Part shown: positions 44,864 through 54,014 of the stretch, in pieces
How positions within the stretch are numbered: the first letter of the stretch is position 1
Layout: the number at the start of each line of letters is the position of its first letter
Position numbers and translations under genes: made by a program
The notes under the pieces: generated by a model
Told to the model about the DNA's origin: nothing
What the model saw: the letters and a program-made list of their open reading frames with translations, nothing else
The model's database searches: none
Origin: Mycobacterium shinjukuense
GTDB taxonomy: Bacteria > Actinomycetota > Actinomycetes > Mycobacteriales > Mycobacteriaceae
Direction of reading: 5' to 3'
NCBI RefSeq assembly: GCF_010730055.1
Contig: NZ_AP022575.1
Location: forward strand, 1-64,000
DNA length: 64,000 bases

Positions 44864-47437
44864 CTACCGCAAGCCGAGCGCGGCCCGTAGCCGGTCGACG
44901 TCCATGGTGCCGCGGTGGGCCGCGTCGGCGGGGAAGCTGTCGAGCAGCTTGATCAGGTCGCCGCGACGGGTGGGATCGTCGGCGGCCTGCCGCGGCGTGT
45001 GGCCGTCGAGCGCGGGGATGGGCTGGTCGAGCCACTTGGTCTCGTACTCGCGCACGAACTCGTCGAGGGCCGCGGCCAGCGCGGGGTCGTCGGGGTCGAG
45101 CGCGTCCTCGTCGGTGGTCGGCAACTGCCTGGCCAGCTCGGCGAGCTCGCGGGGGTGGTGCATCGGTCGACGGGAGTCGTCGAGCACGCTCATCGCGGGG
45201 TCCAGGCGCGCCAGGGTGGCCAGCACGCGGTCCATTCGCTTTTCGCTGTTGGCCGCCACCCGCAGGGTGTCGCCGTCGAGGACCAGCGTGGCCCGGATTC
45301 GCTGCATGCCGTCGGTGGTGATGTGCTCGAACCACCGTGGCGGGTCGTCGCCGTCTCGGTCATAGGCGTCGTCGAGCGCGGCCTCGATCCCGGTAGGGTC
45401 GCTGATCCCGACGGTGGCTTCGCAGATCGCCAGCGGGTCGCCTTCGGTGTTGGCCAGTGCGGGCGGCGCGAATCGACGGCTCAGGTATGCCACCAACGTG
45501 ACCGGGTCGGGCTCGGTGTCGAGGAGGTCGATCAGCGCGTCGCGCTCGTGCAGCGCGACCGGTTCCAGCCCGCCGAAGAACAGCATCACGTCCCCCGCGG
45601 GCACCACCCGCGCGCACACCAGCTGTCCAGGCCGCAGCTGGCGGCTGGCCGCCCGCTCCCGCACCCGGTGGACGTCGCCGGTGCGCACGTCGCGCACGGT
45701 GACGCCGTGGCCGGGTTCCACCTGCTCGACCTCGAACACCGACCGCTCCACCAGCAACCATTGCTCCGCCAGCAGCCGCTCGTCGTCGGGCAGCAGCGAT
45801 CCGCGGATCTGAAGAAACTCCGCGAACGCGCCGCCTTCGAACAGCACCGCGTCGATCAGCAGCGGGTCGGCCAGCGCCGCCGACAGCTCGTCAGGATCGT
45901 CGTCGGTGTGGCGGCAGCGCGCGTAGCCCACCGCGACCAGCAGCTCTTGCCAGCCCGTCAGCAGCGCGTGCTGGCCGGCTTTCGCGTACAACCAGCCGGC
46001 CCGTGTGGATAGCGGCAGCGTTTCGTGCCCGAGGTGGCATTTCTTGTATTTGCGGCCCGACCCGCACCAGCACGGCTGATTTCGGCCCAGCTCGCGGCGC
46101 GGCTCGGGCCGAAACCGTTGCAGCAGCTCCACCAGTGGGTGGTCCGGCTCGGCACCGGCGCGGCGCAGCAATGCCAACCCTCGCTCGACGTCGCCGCGGT
46201 CGGAGGCGATGCGGGCCAGGTCCAACAACACCGGCGGCCAGTCGACGTCCATCGCTTCGGCGGCCAGCAGCTCACGTTCGGCCGCGTCGATGTCGCCGAG
46301 CCGCTCGAGCGCCACCGCGTGCAGCCAGCGAAACGCCACCCGCGCCGCGCGCGGCACCTTCGGCTCCAGCAGCTCGGCGAACATGCCCAGCGCCGCCGCC
46401 CCGGTGCGGTCGACGCCGATGGTCTCGGCGAGCAGCAGCTCGGCCAGCGCCGGATCGGACAGCTTGGCCGCGAGCTCAGCGACCAGATCGGCGAATCGGT
46501 CGATCTCGGAGGCTGCCACGCGTTCGGCGGCCGCGGCCAATGCAGCCGTGGGCGACTCGTCAACGGCGGCCGCCGCCAGCGGCAGCAGCGACATCTTGTC
46601 GTACAGCCTGACCAGCGTGTACAGCGCGACGGCGTCGTCGAAGTCAAGGTCATACCGCTCGGCCAGCGCGGCGCAGCCGCGGTCGAAGTCCCATGCGGTG
46701 AAATTGAACCCGCCGGCCGCCAGCCACTGGCCGCGATGCGCCAGCCCGTGGTCGTCGACGATGTCACACAGCGGCGGTAGCGGCTGGGTGAACAGCGCCG
46801 GCTCCTCGACGCACGCCGTCCACACCGCCGCGTCGAAGTACACCGGCTCGTCGGGATCGAGTGTCGCGGCCAGCCGCGCGGCCACCGGGGCACCGTCGCC
46901 GAGCGAACGCTCGGTGACCCGCTCGACCACAAGTCCCTGTTCGGTCAGCCGCACGCCAACCAGGTCGCCATCGGCCGCGCCCAACGCCGCGAGCGTGCCC
47001 GGTGCCAGCACCAGCGCGCCCGCCAGTCCGACCAGCTCGGCCGGGATGCCCCGCCGCTCGAGCAGCTCCCGGTCGAGCCCGGCCAGCGCGATTCGCGCGT
47101 CCGACCCGTCGGCGAGCCGTTGGTACTGTTCGTGCTCGCAGAGCGCGGTGATCGGGTCCAGGTCCGGAGTTACGGTGAGCAGGTCGTGGGCGGCCTCGTC
47201 CGCGCCGAGCCGGTGGGTGAACACCCGCCCGGCCAACAGGGCGGGCAGCCACACCCACCGGTCGTCGACCAATTGCCTTGCCGGACAATCGGTTTCGTCG
47301 AGGACCTGGTCCAGCACGGTGTCCGGATCGACGACGCCGCCCTCCCGCAACCGTGCGGTGATGTCGTCTTCGTCCAATGGGCCGTGGTCGGCCAAGATCT
47401 TGGCAAGGGTCTGGGTCGCGTCCAAAGCTGCAGTCAC
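44864..47437 (-). CDS. Large SEC-C motif protein of unknown function
   Basis: 857 residues from GTG 47435-47437 (MTAALDATQTLAKILADHGP by initiation). The only recognised motif is CWCGSGRKYKKCH near residue 465, a zinc-binding SEC-C motif. The N-terminal half contains ARLREGGVVDPDTVLDQVLD and helical stretches; the C-terminus ends VDRLRAALGLR with an ankyrin-like LDGHTPRQAADDPTRRGDL block about 45 residues before the end. Third gene of a minus-strand run after the MFS and DUF2771 genes. By position it corresponds to Rv0874c, but it is much longer than that 386-residue protein as I remember it. Confidence 0.78.
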   Translation of the reverse strand: MTAALDATQTLAKILADHGPLDEDDITARLREGGVVDPDTVLDQVLDETDCPARQLVDDRWVWLPALLAGRVFTHRLGADEAAHDLLTVTPDLDPITALCEHEQYQRLADGSDARIALAGLDRELLERRGIPAELVGLAGALVLAPGTLAALGAADGDLVGVRLTEQGLVVERVTERSLGDGAPVAARLAATLDPDEPVYFDAAVWTACVEEPALFTQPLPPLCDIVDDHGLAHRGQWLAAGGFNFTAWDFDRGCAALAERYDLDFDDAVALYTLVRLYDKMSLLPLAAAAVDESPTAALAAAAERVAASEIDRFADLVAELAAKLSDPALAELLLAETIGVDRTGAAALGMFAELLEPKVPRAARVAFRWLHAVALERLGDIDAAERELLAAEAMDVDWPPVLLDLARIASDRGDVERGLALLRRAGAEPDHPLVELLQRFRPEPRRELGRNQPCWCGSGRKYKKCHLGHETLPLSTRAGWLYAKAGQHALLTGWQELLVAVGYARCRHTDDDPDELSAALADPLLIDAVLFEGGAFAEFLQIRGSLLPDDERLLAEQWLLVERSVFEVEQVEPGHGVTVRDVRTGDVHRVRERAASRQLRPGQLVCARVVPAGDVMLFFGGLEPVALHERDALIDLLDTEPDPVTLVAYLSRRFAPPALANTEGDPLAICEATVGISDPTGIEAALDDAYDRDGDDPPRWFEHITTDGMQRIRATLVLDGDTLRVAANSEKRMDRVLATLARLDPAMSVLDDSRRPMHHPRELAELARQLPTTDEDALDPDDPALAAALDEFVREYETKWLDQPIPALDGHTPRQAADDPTRRGDLIKLLDSFPADAAHRGTMDVDRLRAALGLR

Positions 47438-47525
47438 GGAGACCACCCTATGCCGCCGGCGCCGAGCGCCGGCCTGCCGGGCGCGATTGTCCGGGGTGTA
47501 GTGTCCGACAGCTCGACGTTCGACG

Positions 47526-48008
47526 CTAGAAGACGAGGCGCACAGACCATTCCGCATGCGGAACGTCGCGTAGTTCCCCGGAGGGATCGACCACCAACGT
47601 CAGCAATTGGACGACGATCCCGCTCAGGCGTCCACGTTGCGGGTCGACGGTGCGGATGGTGACCGCCAGCCGGGTGTCGGGTCGAAACAGGGTGGTGGTG
47701 GTGTTCGCGGGGTCCTGGTAAACCCGCAGCAAGCGCCACGGCGCGCGGGAGATGGCCCGGGGCACGGACAGTTGCACCGGGTAGCGTTCGCTCACTGGGA
47801 GTTCGCCCTGGGCCTGCGGTGTCTGACAGTCGTCGAGGTTGAGCACGTTGCAATACAGGTACGGCCCCACCCGGGTCAGGTGCCCATGCGAGTAGACGCT
47901 GATCACCGGCCGCGGCGGAGCGGACTGGCGCACCAGCAGCCACGCGCCCAGCCCGGCCGCGGCGGCCAGCAGCAGCACCACCGCCGCGACCGGCACAACG
48001 CGTTTCAC
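47526..48008 (-). CDS. DUF2771-type exported/lipid-anchored-like protein (Rv0875c equivalent)
   Basis: 160 residues from ATG 48006-48008. A single N-terminal hydrophobic segment (VVPVAAVVLLLAAAAGLGAW) is a signal anchor with no lipobox Cys. The outer part, ISVYSHGHLTRVGPYLYCNV, LDDCQTPQAQGELPV and TLFRPDTRLAVTIRT, has two Cys that could pair. It overlaps the MFS gene by four bases. Function unknown. Confidence 0.82.
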   Translation of the reverse strand: MKRVVPVAAVVLLLAAAAGLGAWLLVRQSAPPRPVISVYSHGHLTRVGPYLYCNVLNLDDCQTPQAQGELPVSERYPVQLSVPRAISRAPWRLLRVYQDPANTTTTLFRPDTRLAVTIRTVDPQRGRLSGIVVQLLTLVVDPSGELRDVPHAEWSVRLVF

Positions 48009-49690
48009 CTGGGCATCACCGGCGCGCCGCGCCGGATGTCCTCCTGCTCGGCCATCACCGGGCGGTTACCTCCCAGGCCGGGGATCAACGAGTCACCGTG
48101 GAAGCTGACGATGGTTTGCGCCAGTCCCAGGATCAGCAGGGCGCTGACCGCGGTGAAGCCGACCCACAACTCGGTGTAGACCAATACGCCCAGCGCGCCG
48201 CCGAGCACCCAGGCCAGCTGCAGCGTCGACTCCGAACGCCCGAACCCCGATGCCCGCGACTCCTCGGGCAGATCGTGCTGCAGCGAGGCGTCCAGTGACG
48301 CCTTCGCGACCGCGCTGGATCCCGAGGTGATCAGGGTGGCGATGGCGGCCATCAGCCAGTTGCCGGCCACGGCGGCCGCCGCCGCCAACGCGGTGACCAC
48401 CACGGTGCAGCGCACCACCAGCACCGCGGGCCTGCCCAGTTGCAGCCGGGCGCTGGTGAAGTTCCCGGCGAAATTTCCGATCGCCGCGGCCGCGCCGATG
48501 ATGCCCAGCATGGACAGCTGCACCCACCCGTCGGCGTCGTGCGCCTTGGCGACAAACGCCGGATACAGGAACAGGAAGCCGACCATCACCTTGATGGTGC
48601 AGTTTCCCCACAACGACGTGATGATGTTGCGCCCCAACGGCTGTCGAAGCGTTCCACCGACCTTTTTGACTTCCTCGGGCCGGCCGCGCCGCACCGGGCC
48701 GCTGTGGCGGTGATAGCTCAGGGTCGCCGGGACTTCACCGGTGGTCACCTCGACCCAGCCGGGAATGCGCATCGAGAGCGCAGCCCCCGCGATCGTGATC
48801 GCGACGACGACGAACAACGCGCCGGGCAGCTCCAGCAGGTGGGTGCCCACGAATTCGACGCCGGCGGCGACGGCGCCGCCGGCGATGGTGCCGCCGAGCA
48901 GGCCGAACACCGTTAGCCGGGAGTTGACCCGCACCAGGTCGATGGTGGGCGGCATCACCCGTGGGGTCACCGCGCTGCGTAACACGCTGAACGACTTGGA
49001 CAACACCATCATGGCCAGCGCGCAGGGATAGAGCACCCACGACGGGAAGCTCCCGGTGGCGCCGTCGTAGTTGATGATCAACACCACTGCCAACACGGTC
49101 CGAAGCCCGAATGACAATGCCAACGCAACCCGCCGGCCGTGCTGCAGCCGGTCCAGCGCCGGGCCGATGAGCGGCGCGATCACGGCGAACGGCGCGATGG
49201 TGATCAGCAGGTAGAGCGCGACTCTGGATTTGCTCTCGCCGGTGGCGGCGGCAAAGAACAGGGTGTTGGCCAAGGCCACGGCCATCGCGGAGTCGACCGC
49301 GAAGTTGGCCATCACCGGCCACGTCAGCGCGGTAAGGCCCGACTTGTCGGCCCCGTCGGCGGTGGCTGCGCGCTGTACCATCCAGTACATCCGCGAACCC
49401 ATTTCGCGGCCGCGCATCGCAGCGGCGCGGGTGACGGTGATCCGTTCGCCCCTAGGGAAGCCCCGCGGTGGTGGGGGCGCGCCGGTTCGTTCAGGGGGCG
49501 GCTGCTGGCCCAGCGGCGGGAGGTAACGGTTGGCGCTGGGCATCGGCGGCGGACGGCGCGGCCGGCCGTTGTCCGGCGCGTCCACCGGGTAGTTCGCCAT
49601 GCCCGGGTGTTCGTTGACCGACCCGGTTCGGGAGCGGCGGCCCGCAGGTGGGGCCACACGGCCCAGGTGATCACGCCGCCATCCAGACAC
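48005..49690 (-). CDS. MFS transporter (Rv0876c equivalent)
   Basis: 561 residues from the furthest start, 49690; starts at residue 31 (MANYPVDAPD) or later are equally possible because the first 100 residues are a Pro/Arg-rich cytoplasmic tail. The body has about 12 hydrophobic segments (FAVDSAMAVALANTLFFAAA; LYLLITIAPFAVIAPLIGPAL; SALLILGLAQTIVSF) and the MFS-like motif LDRLQHGRR. Substrate not deducible. First gene of the MFS, DUF2771, SEC-C run. Confidence 0.87.
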   Translation of the reverse strand: MSGWRRDHLGRVAPPAGRRSRTGSVNEHPGMANYPVDAPDNGRPRRPPPMPSANRYLPPLGQQPPPERTGAPPPPRGFPRGERITVTRAAAMRGREMGSRMYWMVQRAATADGADKSGLTALTWPVMANFAVDSAMAVALANTLFFAAATGESKSRVALYLLITIAPFAVIAPLIGPALDRLQHGRRVALALSFGLRTVLAVVLIINYDGATGSFPSWVLYPCALAMMVLSKSFSVLRSAVTPRVMPPTIDLVRVNSRLTVFGLLGGTIAGGAVAAGVEFVGTHLLELPGALFVVVAITIAGAALSMRIPGWVEVTTGEVPATLSYHRHSGPVRRGRPEEVKKVGGTLRQPLGRNIITSLWGNCTIKVMVGFLFLYPAFVAKAHDADGWVQLSMLGIIGAAAAIGNFAGNFTSARLQLGRPAVLVVRCTVVVTALAAAAAVAGNWLMAAIATLITSGSSAVAKASLDASLQHDLPEESRASGFGRSESTLQLAWVLGGALGVLVYTELWVGFTAVSALLILGLAQTIVSFHGDSLIPGLGGNRPVMAEQEDIRRGAPVMPR

Positions 49691-49795
49691 GAATCAATTC
49701 TGTCCTATGCCGACTGCGCGCGTAGGAAACCGGGTGTGGCTGGCCACACGTGTCTTCCGGCAGGATGGGATTCGCAGTGCACAGAAGGGGGAATC

Positions 49796-50605
49796 GTGAC
49801 CGGACCCACCGAGGAATCCGCCGGGGCGGCCGTGGCCGAGTGGCCCGAGGAGATGGCGGCGCTGCTCAAAGGCGCGACCGAGGCGGCCCGGGCGGCGGTC
49901 GTGGAGTTCAGCGGCGCCGAGGCGGTCGGCGACTACCTGGGTGTCAGCTACGAAGACCCCAACGCCGCCACCCACCGGTTCCTGGCGCATCTGCCCGGCT
50001 ATCAGGGATGGCAGTGGGCCGTGGTGGTGGCCAGCCATGCCGGGGCCGACCACGCCACCATCAGCGAAGTGGTGCTGATCCCCGGACCCACCGCGCTGCT
50101 GGCGCCCGACTGGGTGCCGTGGGAGCGGCGGGTGCGGCCGGGGGATCTGAGCCCCGGCGACCTGCTGGCGCCGGCGAAGGATGATCCCCGGTTGGTGCCC
50201 GGCTACACCGCCAGCGGTGATCCCCAGGTGGACGAAACCGCCGCCGAGATCGGGTTGGGCCGGCGCTGGGTGCTGAGCGCCCGGGGCCGCGCCGAGGCGG
50301 CCGAACGCTGGCGTGCCGGCGACTACGGCCCCAACTCGGCAATGGCGCGGGCTACCAAACGGGTGTGCCGCGACTGCGGGTTTTTCGTGCCGCTGGCCGG
50401 ATCGCTGGGGGCGATGTTCGGGGTATGCGGCAACGAGTTCTCCGCCGACGGGCATGTGGTCGACAAGGAATACGGCTGCGGCGCCCATTCCGACACGCCC
50501 GCCCCCCCGGGGAGCGGTTTACCGAGGTATGAGCCGTATGACGACGGCGTGCTCGACATTATGGAGACACCGGCCGCGGAGACGTCGGCCGAGTCGTCGG
50601 ATTAG
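49796..50605 (+). CDS. DUF3027 protein (Rv0877 equivalent)
   Basis: 269 residues from GTG 49796 behind AGAAGGGGG. Conserved stretches: DYLGVSYEDPNAATHRFLAH, ISEVVLIPGPTALLAPDWVPW, PGDLSPGDLLAPAKDDPRL. The C-terminal cysteines in CRDCGFF, CGNEFSADG and YGCGAHS resemble a zinc ribbon. Soluble; function unknown. Its stop overlaps the stop of the convergent SRPBCC gene by three bases. Confidence 0.87.
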   Translation: MTGPTEESAGAAVAEWPEEMAALLKGATEAARAAVVEFSGAEAVGDYLGVSYEDPNAATHRFLAHLPGYQGWQWAVVVASHAGADHATISEVVLIPGPTALLAPDWVPWERRVRPGDLSPGDLLAPAKDDPRLVPGYTASGDPQVDETAAEIGLGRRWVLSARGRAEAAERWRAGDYGPNSAMARATKRVCRDCGFFVPLAGSLGAMFGVCGNEFSADGHVVDKEYGCGAHSDTPAPPGSGLPRYEPYDDGVLDIMETPAAETSAESSD

Positions 50606-51057
50606 CCTTGCTCGGCGGCCGCCTTGATCCGTACCAGCGAGGTGTCCATGCCGTCGACCAGTTCGCGTTCGAAGTGGTCGGTGCCGCCCAAGAAGACGTT
50701 CACCGACATGCTCGAGAACGCGCTGACGCCGTTTTCAGCGTGGCGGCTCTCGGTCAGTCGGGTGCCCTCCCCGACTGGCTCGAGTTCGTAACTCCAGACG
50801 GTGCGGTTGGTGTCGACCCGAAACGCCAGCTTCCTTTCCGGGATCACTTCCACCACCGTGCACGTGGTTGGCCAGAACAGCCGGTTGCGACGGTTGACGT
50901 TGAGCGTGCGGGTGCCCGGGCGTAGCGCGCCAAACTGCTTCATCCAACGGCACTGCGGGCTCCACTGGGGCATTCGCCGCAAGTCGGATATCAGCGCCCA
51001 CACCTTCGAGGGCGGCGCGTCGATGTCAATCTGTGTTTGCAGGAGCGGGGCTACCAT
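50602..51057 (-). CDS. SRPBCC-family protein
   Basis: 151 residues from ATG 51055-51057. It has the SRPBCC/polyketide-cyclase pattern: LLQTQIDIDAPPSKVWALIS, WSPQCRWMKQFGALRPGTRT and YELEPVGEGTRLTESRHAE. A hydrophobic ligand-binding fold; ligand unknown. It occupies the place of PPE13 (Rv0878c) in H37Rv, so this part of the chromosome differs between lineages. It overlaps the end of the DUF2530 gene by 32 bp, and the two are probably cotranscribed. Confidence 0.87.
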   Translation of the reverse strand: MVAPLLQTQIDIDAPPSKVWALISDLRRMPQWSPQCRWMKQFGALRPGTRTLNVNRRNRLFWPTTCTVVEVIPERKLAFRVDTNRTVWSYELEPVGEGTRLTESRHAENGVSAFSSMSVNVFLGGTDHFERELVDGMDTSLVRIKAAAEQG

Positions 51058-51367
51058 TCGTCCTCCCGGGCGGGTCAGCGTGGTTCGACGGTGGTTTGGC
51101 ACGAGAGAGGGTTTCGAGTCCGGCTTGTGCGCCGCGAGCGCCCCGGCGGGCCGCGGCAAGCTGCCAGCAAAAGAGGCTGGTGCCCAGCATCCCCACCCCT
51201 AGGCCGGCCACCGTCAGCGGACGCCAGCTCTGCAGGCCCGGGACGAAAAAGGCGGCTGCCGCGGCGGCCAGCCATGCCAGGGCGCCCACCAGGATGAACG
51301 GCCACACCTCGAGCAGCGCGGGCGGCAGCGGCGGCGGCTCGGGGTTTTGGTCGGTGTTGACACCCAT
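51026..51367 (-). CDS. DUF2530 two-helix membrane protein (Rv0879c equivalent)
   Basis: 113 residues from ATG 51365-51367. A Pro-rich head (PEPPPLPPALLEVWPF) precedes two membrane helices, ILVGALAWLAAAAAAFFVPG and LTVAGLGVGMLGTSLFCWQL, then a basic tail. The last 30 or so residues overlap the next gene's start; the core ends around residue 80. Function unknown. Confidence 0.82.
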   Translation of the reverse strand: MGVNTDQNPEPPPLPPALLEVWPFILVGALAWLAAAAAAFFVPGLQSWRPLTVAGLGVGMLGTSLFCWQLAAARRGARGAQAGLETLSRAKPPSNHADPPGRTNGSPAPANTD

Positions 51368-51505
51368 CACGTCTCAACATAACCCGTGTGACAATGCGGG
51401 CCGGTGCGCGGCCGGGGCCGGCATGTGGGGCGGGCTGGAAAGACCGGGGCCCATCGTTTGCCGATTGAGGTGCCCCGTGCTGAGGTTCCGATGTAACCTC
51501 GCGCT

Positions 51506-51937
51506 GTGCCTGACAGCGATGCACGGCTGGCCAGCGATTTGTCGTTGGCGGTCATGCGGCTGGCGCGGCAATTGCGGTTCCGGAACCCGTCGTCGCCGGT
51601 TTCGCTGTCTCAGCTGTCGGCGTTGACCACGTTGGTCAACGAAGGCGCGATGACGCCCGGTGCGCTGGCGATCCGTGAGCGGGTCCGACCGCCGTCGATG
51701 ACCCGGGTGATCGCCTCCCTGGCCGACATGGGCTTCGTGGTCCGCGTTCCGCACCCCGTCGACGGCCGGCAGGTACTGGTCTCGGTGTCGAAATCCGGCG
51801 CCGAGTTGGTCCAGGCGGCCCGTCGCGCTCGCCAGGAATGGCTGGCCGAGCGACTCGCGACGCTAGACAGCGGCCAACGTGACATCCTGCGCTCCGCCGC
51901 CGATCTGATCTCGGCCCTGGTCGACGACAGCCCGTGA
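51506..51937 (+). CDS. MarR-family transcriptional regulator (Rv0880 equivalent)
   Basis: 143 residues from GTG 51506. Winged helix of MarR type: RLARQLRFRNPSSPVSLSQL, LSALTTLVNEGAMTPGALAI, ERVRPPSMTRVIASLADMGF (recognition helix) and wing RVPHPVDGRQVLVSVSKSG. Overlaps the methyltransferase gene by four bases and is divergent from the DUF2530 gene, whose promoter region it may control. The ligand is unknown. Confidence 0.92.
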   Translation: MPDSDARLASDLSLAVMRLARQLRFRNPSSPVSLSQLSALTTLVNEGAMTPGALAIRERVRPPSMTRVIASLADMGFVVRVPHPVDGRQVLVSVSKSGAELVQAARRARQEWLAERLATLDSGQRDILRSAADLISALVDDSP

Positions 51938-52782
51938 GCGCACCCGGTCGTGTCCCCGATGTCGACGTTCAGGATGTCAACGATCCCGACGACCCGCGGC
52001 TGGACAGTTTCCGTGACCTCAACAGTGTCGACCGCCGACCGGACCTGCCGACCGGCAAGGGGTTGGTGATCGCCGAGGGCGTCCTGGTGGTGCGGCGCAT
52101 GCTGGCGTCCCGGTTCACCCCGTTCGCGCTGCTCGGCACCGACCGCAGGCTGGTCGAGCTCGGCGACGATCTGGCCGCGGCCCGTGGTGTCGACGCGCCC
52201 TACTATCGAGTGTCCGCCGATGTCATGGCCAGGGTGGTCGGCTTCCACCTCAATCGGGGGGTGCTAGCCGCCGCGCGCCGGGTACCGGAGCCCCGCGTTG
52301 CCCAGGTGATCGCCGGCGCCCGCACCGTCGCGGTGCTCGAAGGCGTCAACGACCACGAGAACCTGGGCTCGATCTTCCGCAACGCGGCGGGGCTGGGTGT
52401 GGATGCGGTGGTATTCGGCAGCGGCTGCGCGGATCCGCTCTACCGTCGCGCGGTCCGGGTGTCGATGGGTCACGCGTTGCTGGTGCCGTATGCGCGGTCG
52501 CGCGACTGGCCGGCCGACCTGCGGATGCTGCGCGAACACGGCTTCCGGCTGTTGGCGATGACGCCACGCGGCGATACCTGCACGCTGCCGGAGGCGATGG
52601 CCACGGTGCGGGATCAACGGATCGCGTTGCTGGTAGGCGCCGAGGGGCCGGGGTTGACGGCGGCGGCCCTGCGGCTCAGCGACCTGCGGGTGCGCATCCC
52701 GATGTCGCGCGGCATCGACTCGCTCAACGTGGCGACGGCCGCCGCACTGGCTTTCTACGAGCGGGTCAGGCTCGCCCGATGA
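51934..52782 (+). CDS. SpoU-family RNA 2'-O-methyltransferase (Rv0881 equivalent)
   Basis: 282 residues from GTG 51934. An N-terminal substrate-binding region (KGLVIAEGVLVVRRMLA) precedes the SPOUT knot motifs: VNDHENLGSIFRNAAGLGVD (motif 1), LLVGAEGPGL (motif 2) and IPMSRGIDSLNVATAAALAF (motif 3). SAM-dependent ribose methylation of tRNA or rRNA; the target is not known from sequence. Coupled to MarR and, by a four-base overlap, to the next membrane gene. Confidence 0.93.
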   Translation: MSAPGRVPDVDVQDVNDPDDPRLDSFRDLNSVDRRPDLPTGKGLVIAEGVLVVRRMLASRFTPFALLGTDRRLVELGDDLAAARGVDAPYYRVSADVMARVVGFHLNRGVLAAARRVPEPRVAQVIAGARTVAVLEGVNDHENLGSIFRNAAGLGVDAVVFGSGCADPLYRRAVRVSMGHALLVPYARSRDWPADLRMLREHGFRLLAMTPRGDTCTLPEAMATVRDQRIALLVGAEGPGLTAAALRLSDLRVRIPMSRGIDSLNVATAAALAFYERVRLAR

Positions 52783-53060
52783 ACCACGAGCGTGGCCAAT
52801 CTACGCCCTGGGCAACGGGTTTGGCGGTCGCCGGGTTTGTCGCCGCGGTCATCGGTGTCGGGGTTGTGGTGTTGAGCCTTGGGCTGATCCGGGTGCATCC
52901 GTTGTTGGCGCTCGGTCTCAACATCGTGGCTGCCGGGGGGCTGGCGCCGACCTTGTGGGGGTGGCGACGCACCCCGGTGCTGCGCTGGTTTGTGCTCGGC
53001 GCCGGGCTAGGTGTGGCGGGCGCCTGGCTGGCGCTGCTCGCGTCGACGGTGCTGGGGTAG
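52779..53060 (+). CDS. Small membrane protein (Rv0882 equivalent)
   Basis: 93 residues from ATG 52779. Three hydrophobic helices: TGLAVAGFVAAVIGVGVVVL, LLALGLNIVAAGGLAPTLW and LRWFVLGAGLGVAGAWLALL. Last gene of the MarR-SpoU-membrane run, ending 4 bp before a strong terminator hairpin. Function unknown. Confidence 0.85.
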   Translation: MNHERGQSTPWATGLAVAGFVAAVIGVGVVVLSLGLIRVHPLLALGLNIVAAGGLAPTLWGWRRTPVLRWFVLGAGLGVAGAWLALLASTVLG

Positions 53061-53064
53061 CTCT

Positions 53065-53126
53065 GGCGAGCAGACGCAAAAGCCCCCGAAAACACCGGTT
53101 TTCGGGGGCTTTTGCGTCTGCTCGCC
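53065..53126. terminator. Very long perfect hairpin, bidirectional terminator
   Basis: Two perfectly complementary 29-base arms with a four-base ACCG loop. The arm reads GGCGAGCAGACGC, then AAAAGCCCCCGAAAAC. It sits exactly between the convergent Rv0882 and Rv0883c equivalents, with TTTTCGGGGGCTTTTGCG on both strands. Similar GCAGACGC/GCGTCTGC hairpins are, from memory, frequent in mycobacterial intergenic DNA. Confidence 0.85.
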
Positions 53127-53130
53127 AGGC

Positions 53131-53895
53131 CTAGCCCCGTCCGCCGGTGCGCACCCCGAGCAGCACATCCTCCCAGGCCGGAACCGCGGGCTTGCCCCGT
53201 CGGCCGCTCGCCGACGGTTCGGACGGCGCGGCGGGCGCCGGGCGCGCAGGGTGCTGGACGGCATCGAAGGCGAGGTGCGCCACCGGCGCCAGCGGCCGCA
53301 GCGGAGGTTTGAAGTCGGGGTCGATCAGCTCACTGGCCGCATCGTCGATCGCGGTCACCGTTCCGCCGTGGGAGCCGGGAGTGAAGCGGAAATGCGCGAC
53401 ATTGTCGGAACGCCCCGCCTGCCACGCCAGGCGCACCGTCCAGCGGCTGTCTTCGTTGCGCCAGGCGTCCCAGCTGAGTCCGTCGGTTCGCAGGCCACGG
53501 GTCACGAATGCGGAGGTGACGGTCTCCAGCAGGGTCAGCACCGCGGGACCGTCGGCCAGGAGTGGGTGCGCGGCCGTTGCCAGCTCGGCGGCGCGCGCCC
53601 GCTCCAGCAACACCGGGTGGGCGAACCGCTTGATCCGCGCGATGTCGGAGCCGGACGCCGCGGCCACCTGTTCGACCGAGGCGCCGGCCCGGATCCGAGC
53701 CTGAATTTCCTTGGGGCTCAGCATGTTGGTGACATCGATGGCGAGCTGCGGCTGCTCTGGCGGGAGCGCGTCGCCACGCAAGGCTGCCCGCAGGCGCTCG
53801 TCGACTGGCAACTTGAACCGTTCGGCTGGGTTGGCGCCCTCACAGATGAGGTATGTGCCGTCGGCGTCGAGCCCGACCATTTTGAGTTCCCGCAT
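53131..53895 (-). CDS. sepH: SepH-like cell-division protein (Rv0883c equivalent)
   Basis: 254 residues from ATG 53893-53895. N-terminal DUF3071 start MRELKMVGLDADGTYLICEG, then LSPKEIQARIRAGASVEQVA AASGSDIARIKRF, a helix-turn-helix-like segment, DGLSWDAWRNEDSRWTVRLAW, and a Pro-rich tail with the conserved end VPAWEDVLLGVR. In actinobacteria SepH binds and stimulates FtsZ polymerisation (family knowledge). Minus strand, separated from serC by about 120 bp. Confidence 0.87.
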   Translation of the reverse strand: MRELKMVGLDADGTYLICEGANPAERFKLPVDERLRAALRGDALPPEQPQLAIDVTNMLSPKEIQARIRAGASVEQVAAASGSDIARIKRFAHPVLLERARAAELATAAHPLLADGPAVLTLLETVTSAFVTRGLRTDGLSWDAWRNEDSRWTVRLAWQAGRSDNVAHFRFTPGSHGGTVTAIDDAASELIDPDFKPPLRPLAPVAHLAFDAVQHPARPAPAAPSEPSASGRRGKPAVPAWEDVLLGVRTGGRG

Positions 53896-54014
53896 GGCTT
53901 CTCCTCGCAGGCTCCGTGCGGATCAGCGCGGACCCACTAGCTGTGCACTTTAGTGCAGTGAACGCCCGCAGCCCGGCTGACACGCTGGTGCCGTGTGGAC
54001 GCGGATGGTCGACG

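Noticed and set aside
53011..53940. 309-residue plus-strand frame through the terminator and sepH
   Set aside because: It includes the hairpin and is antisense to a well-supported gene.
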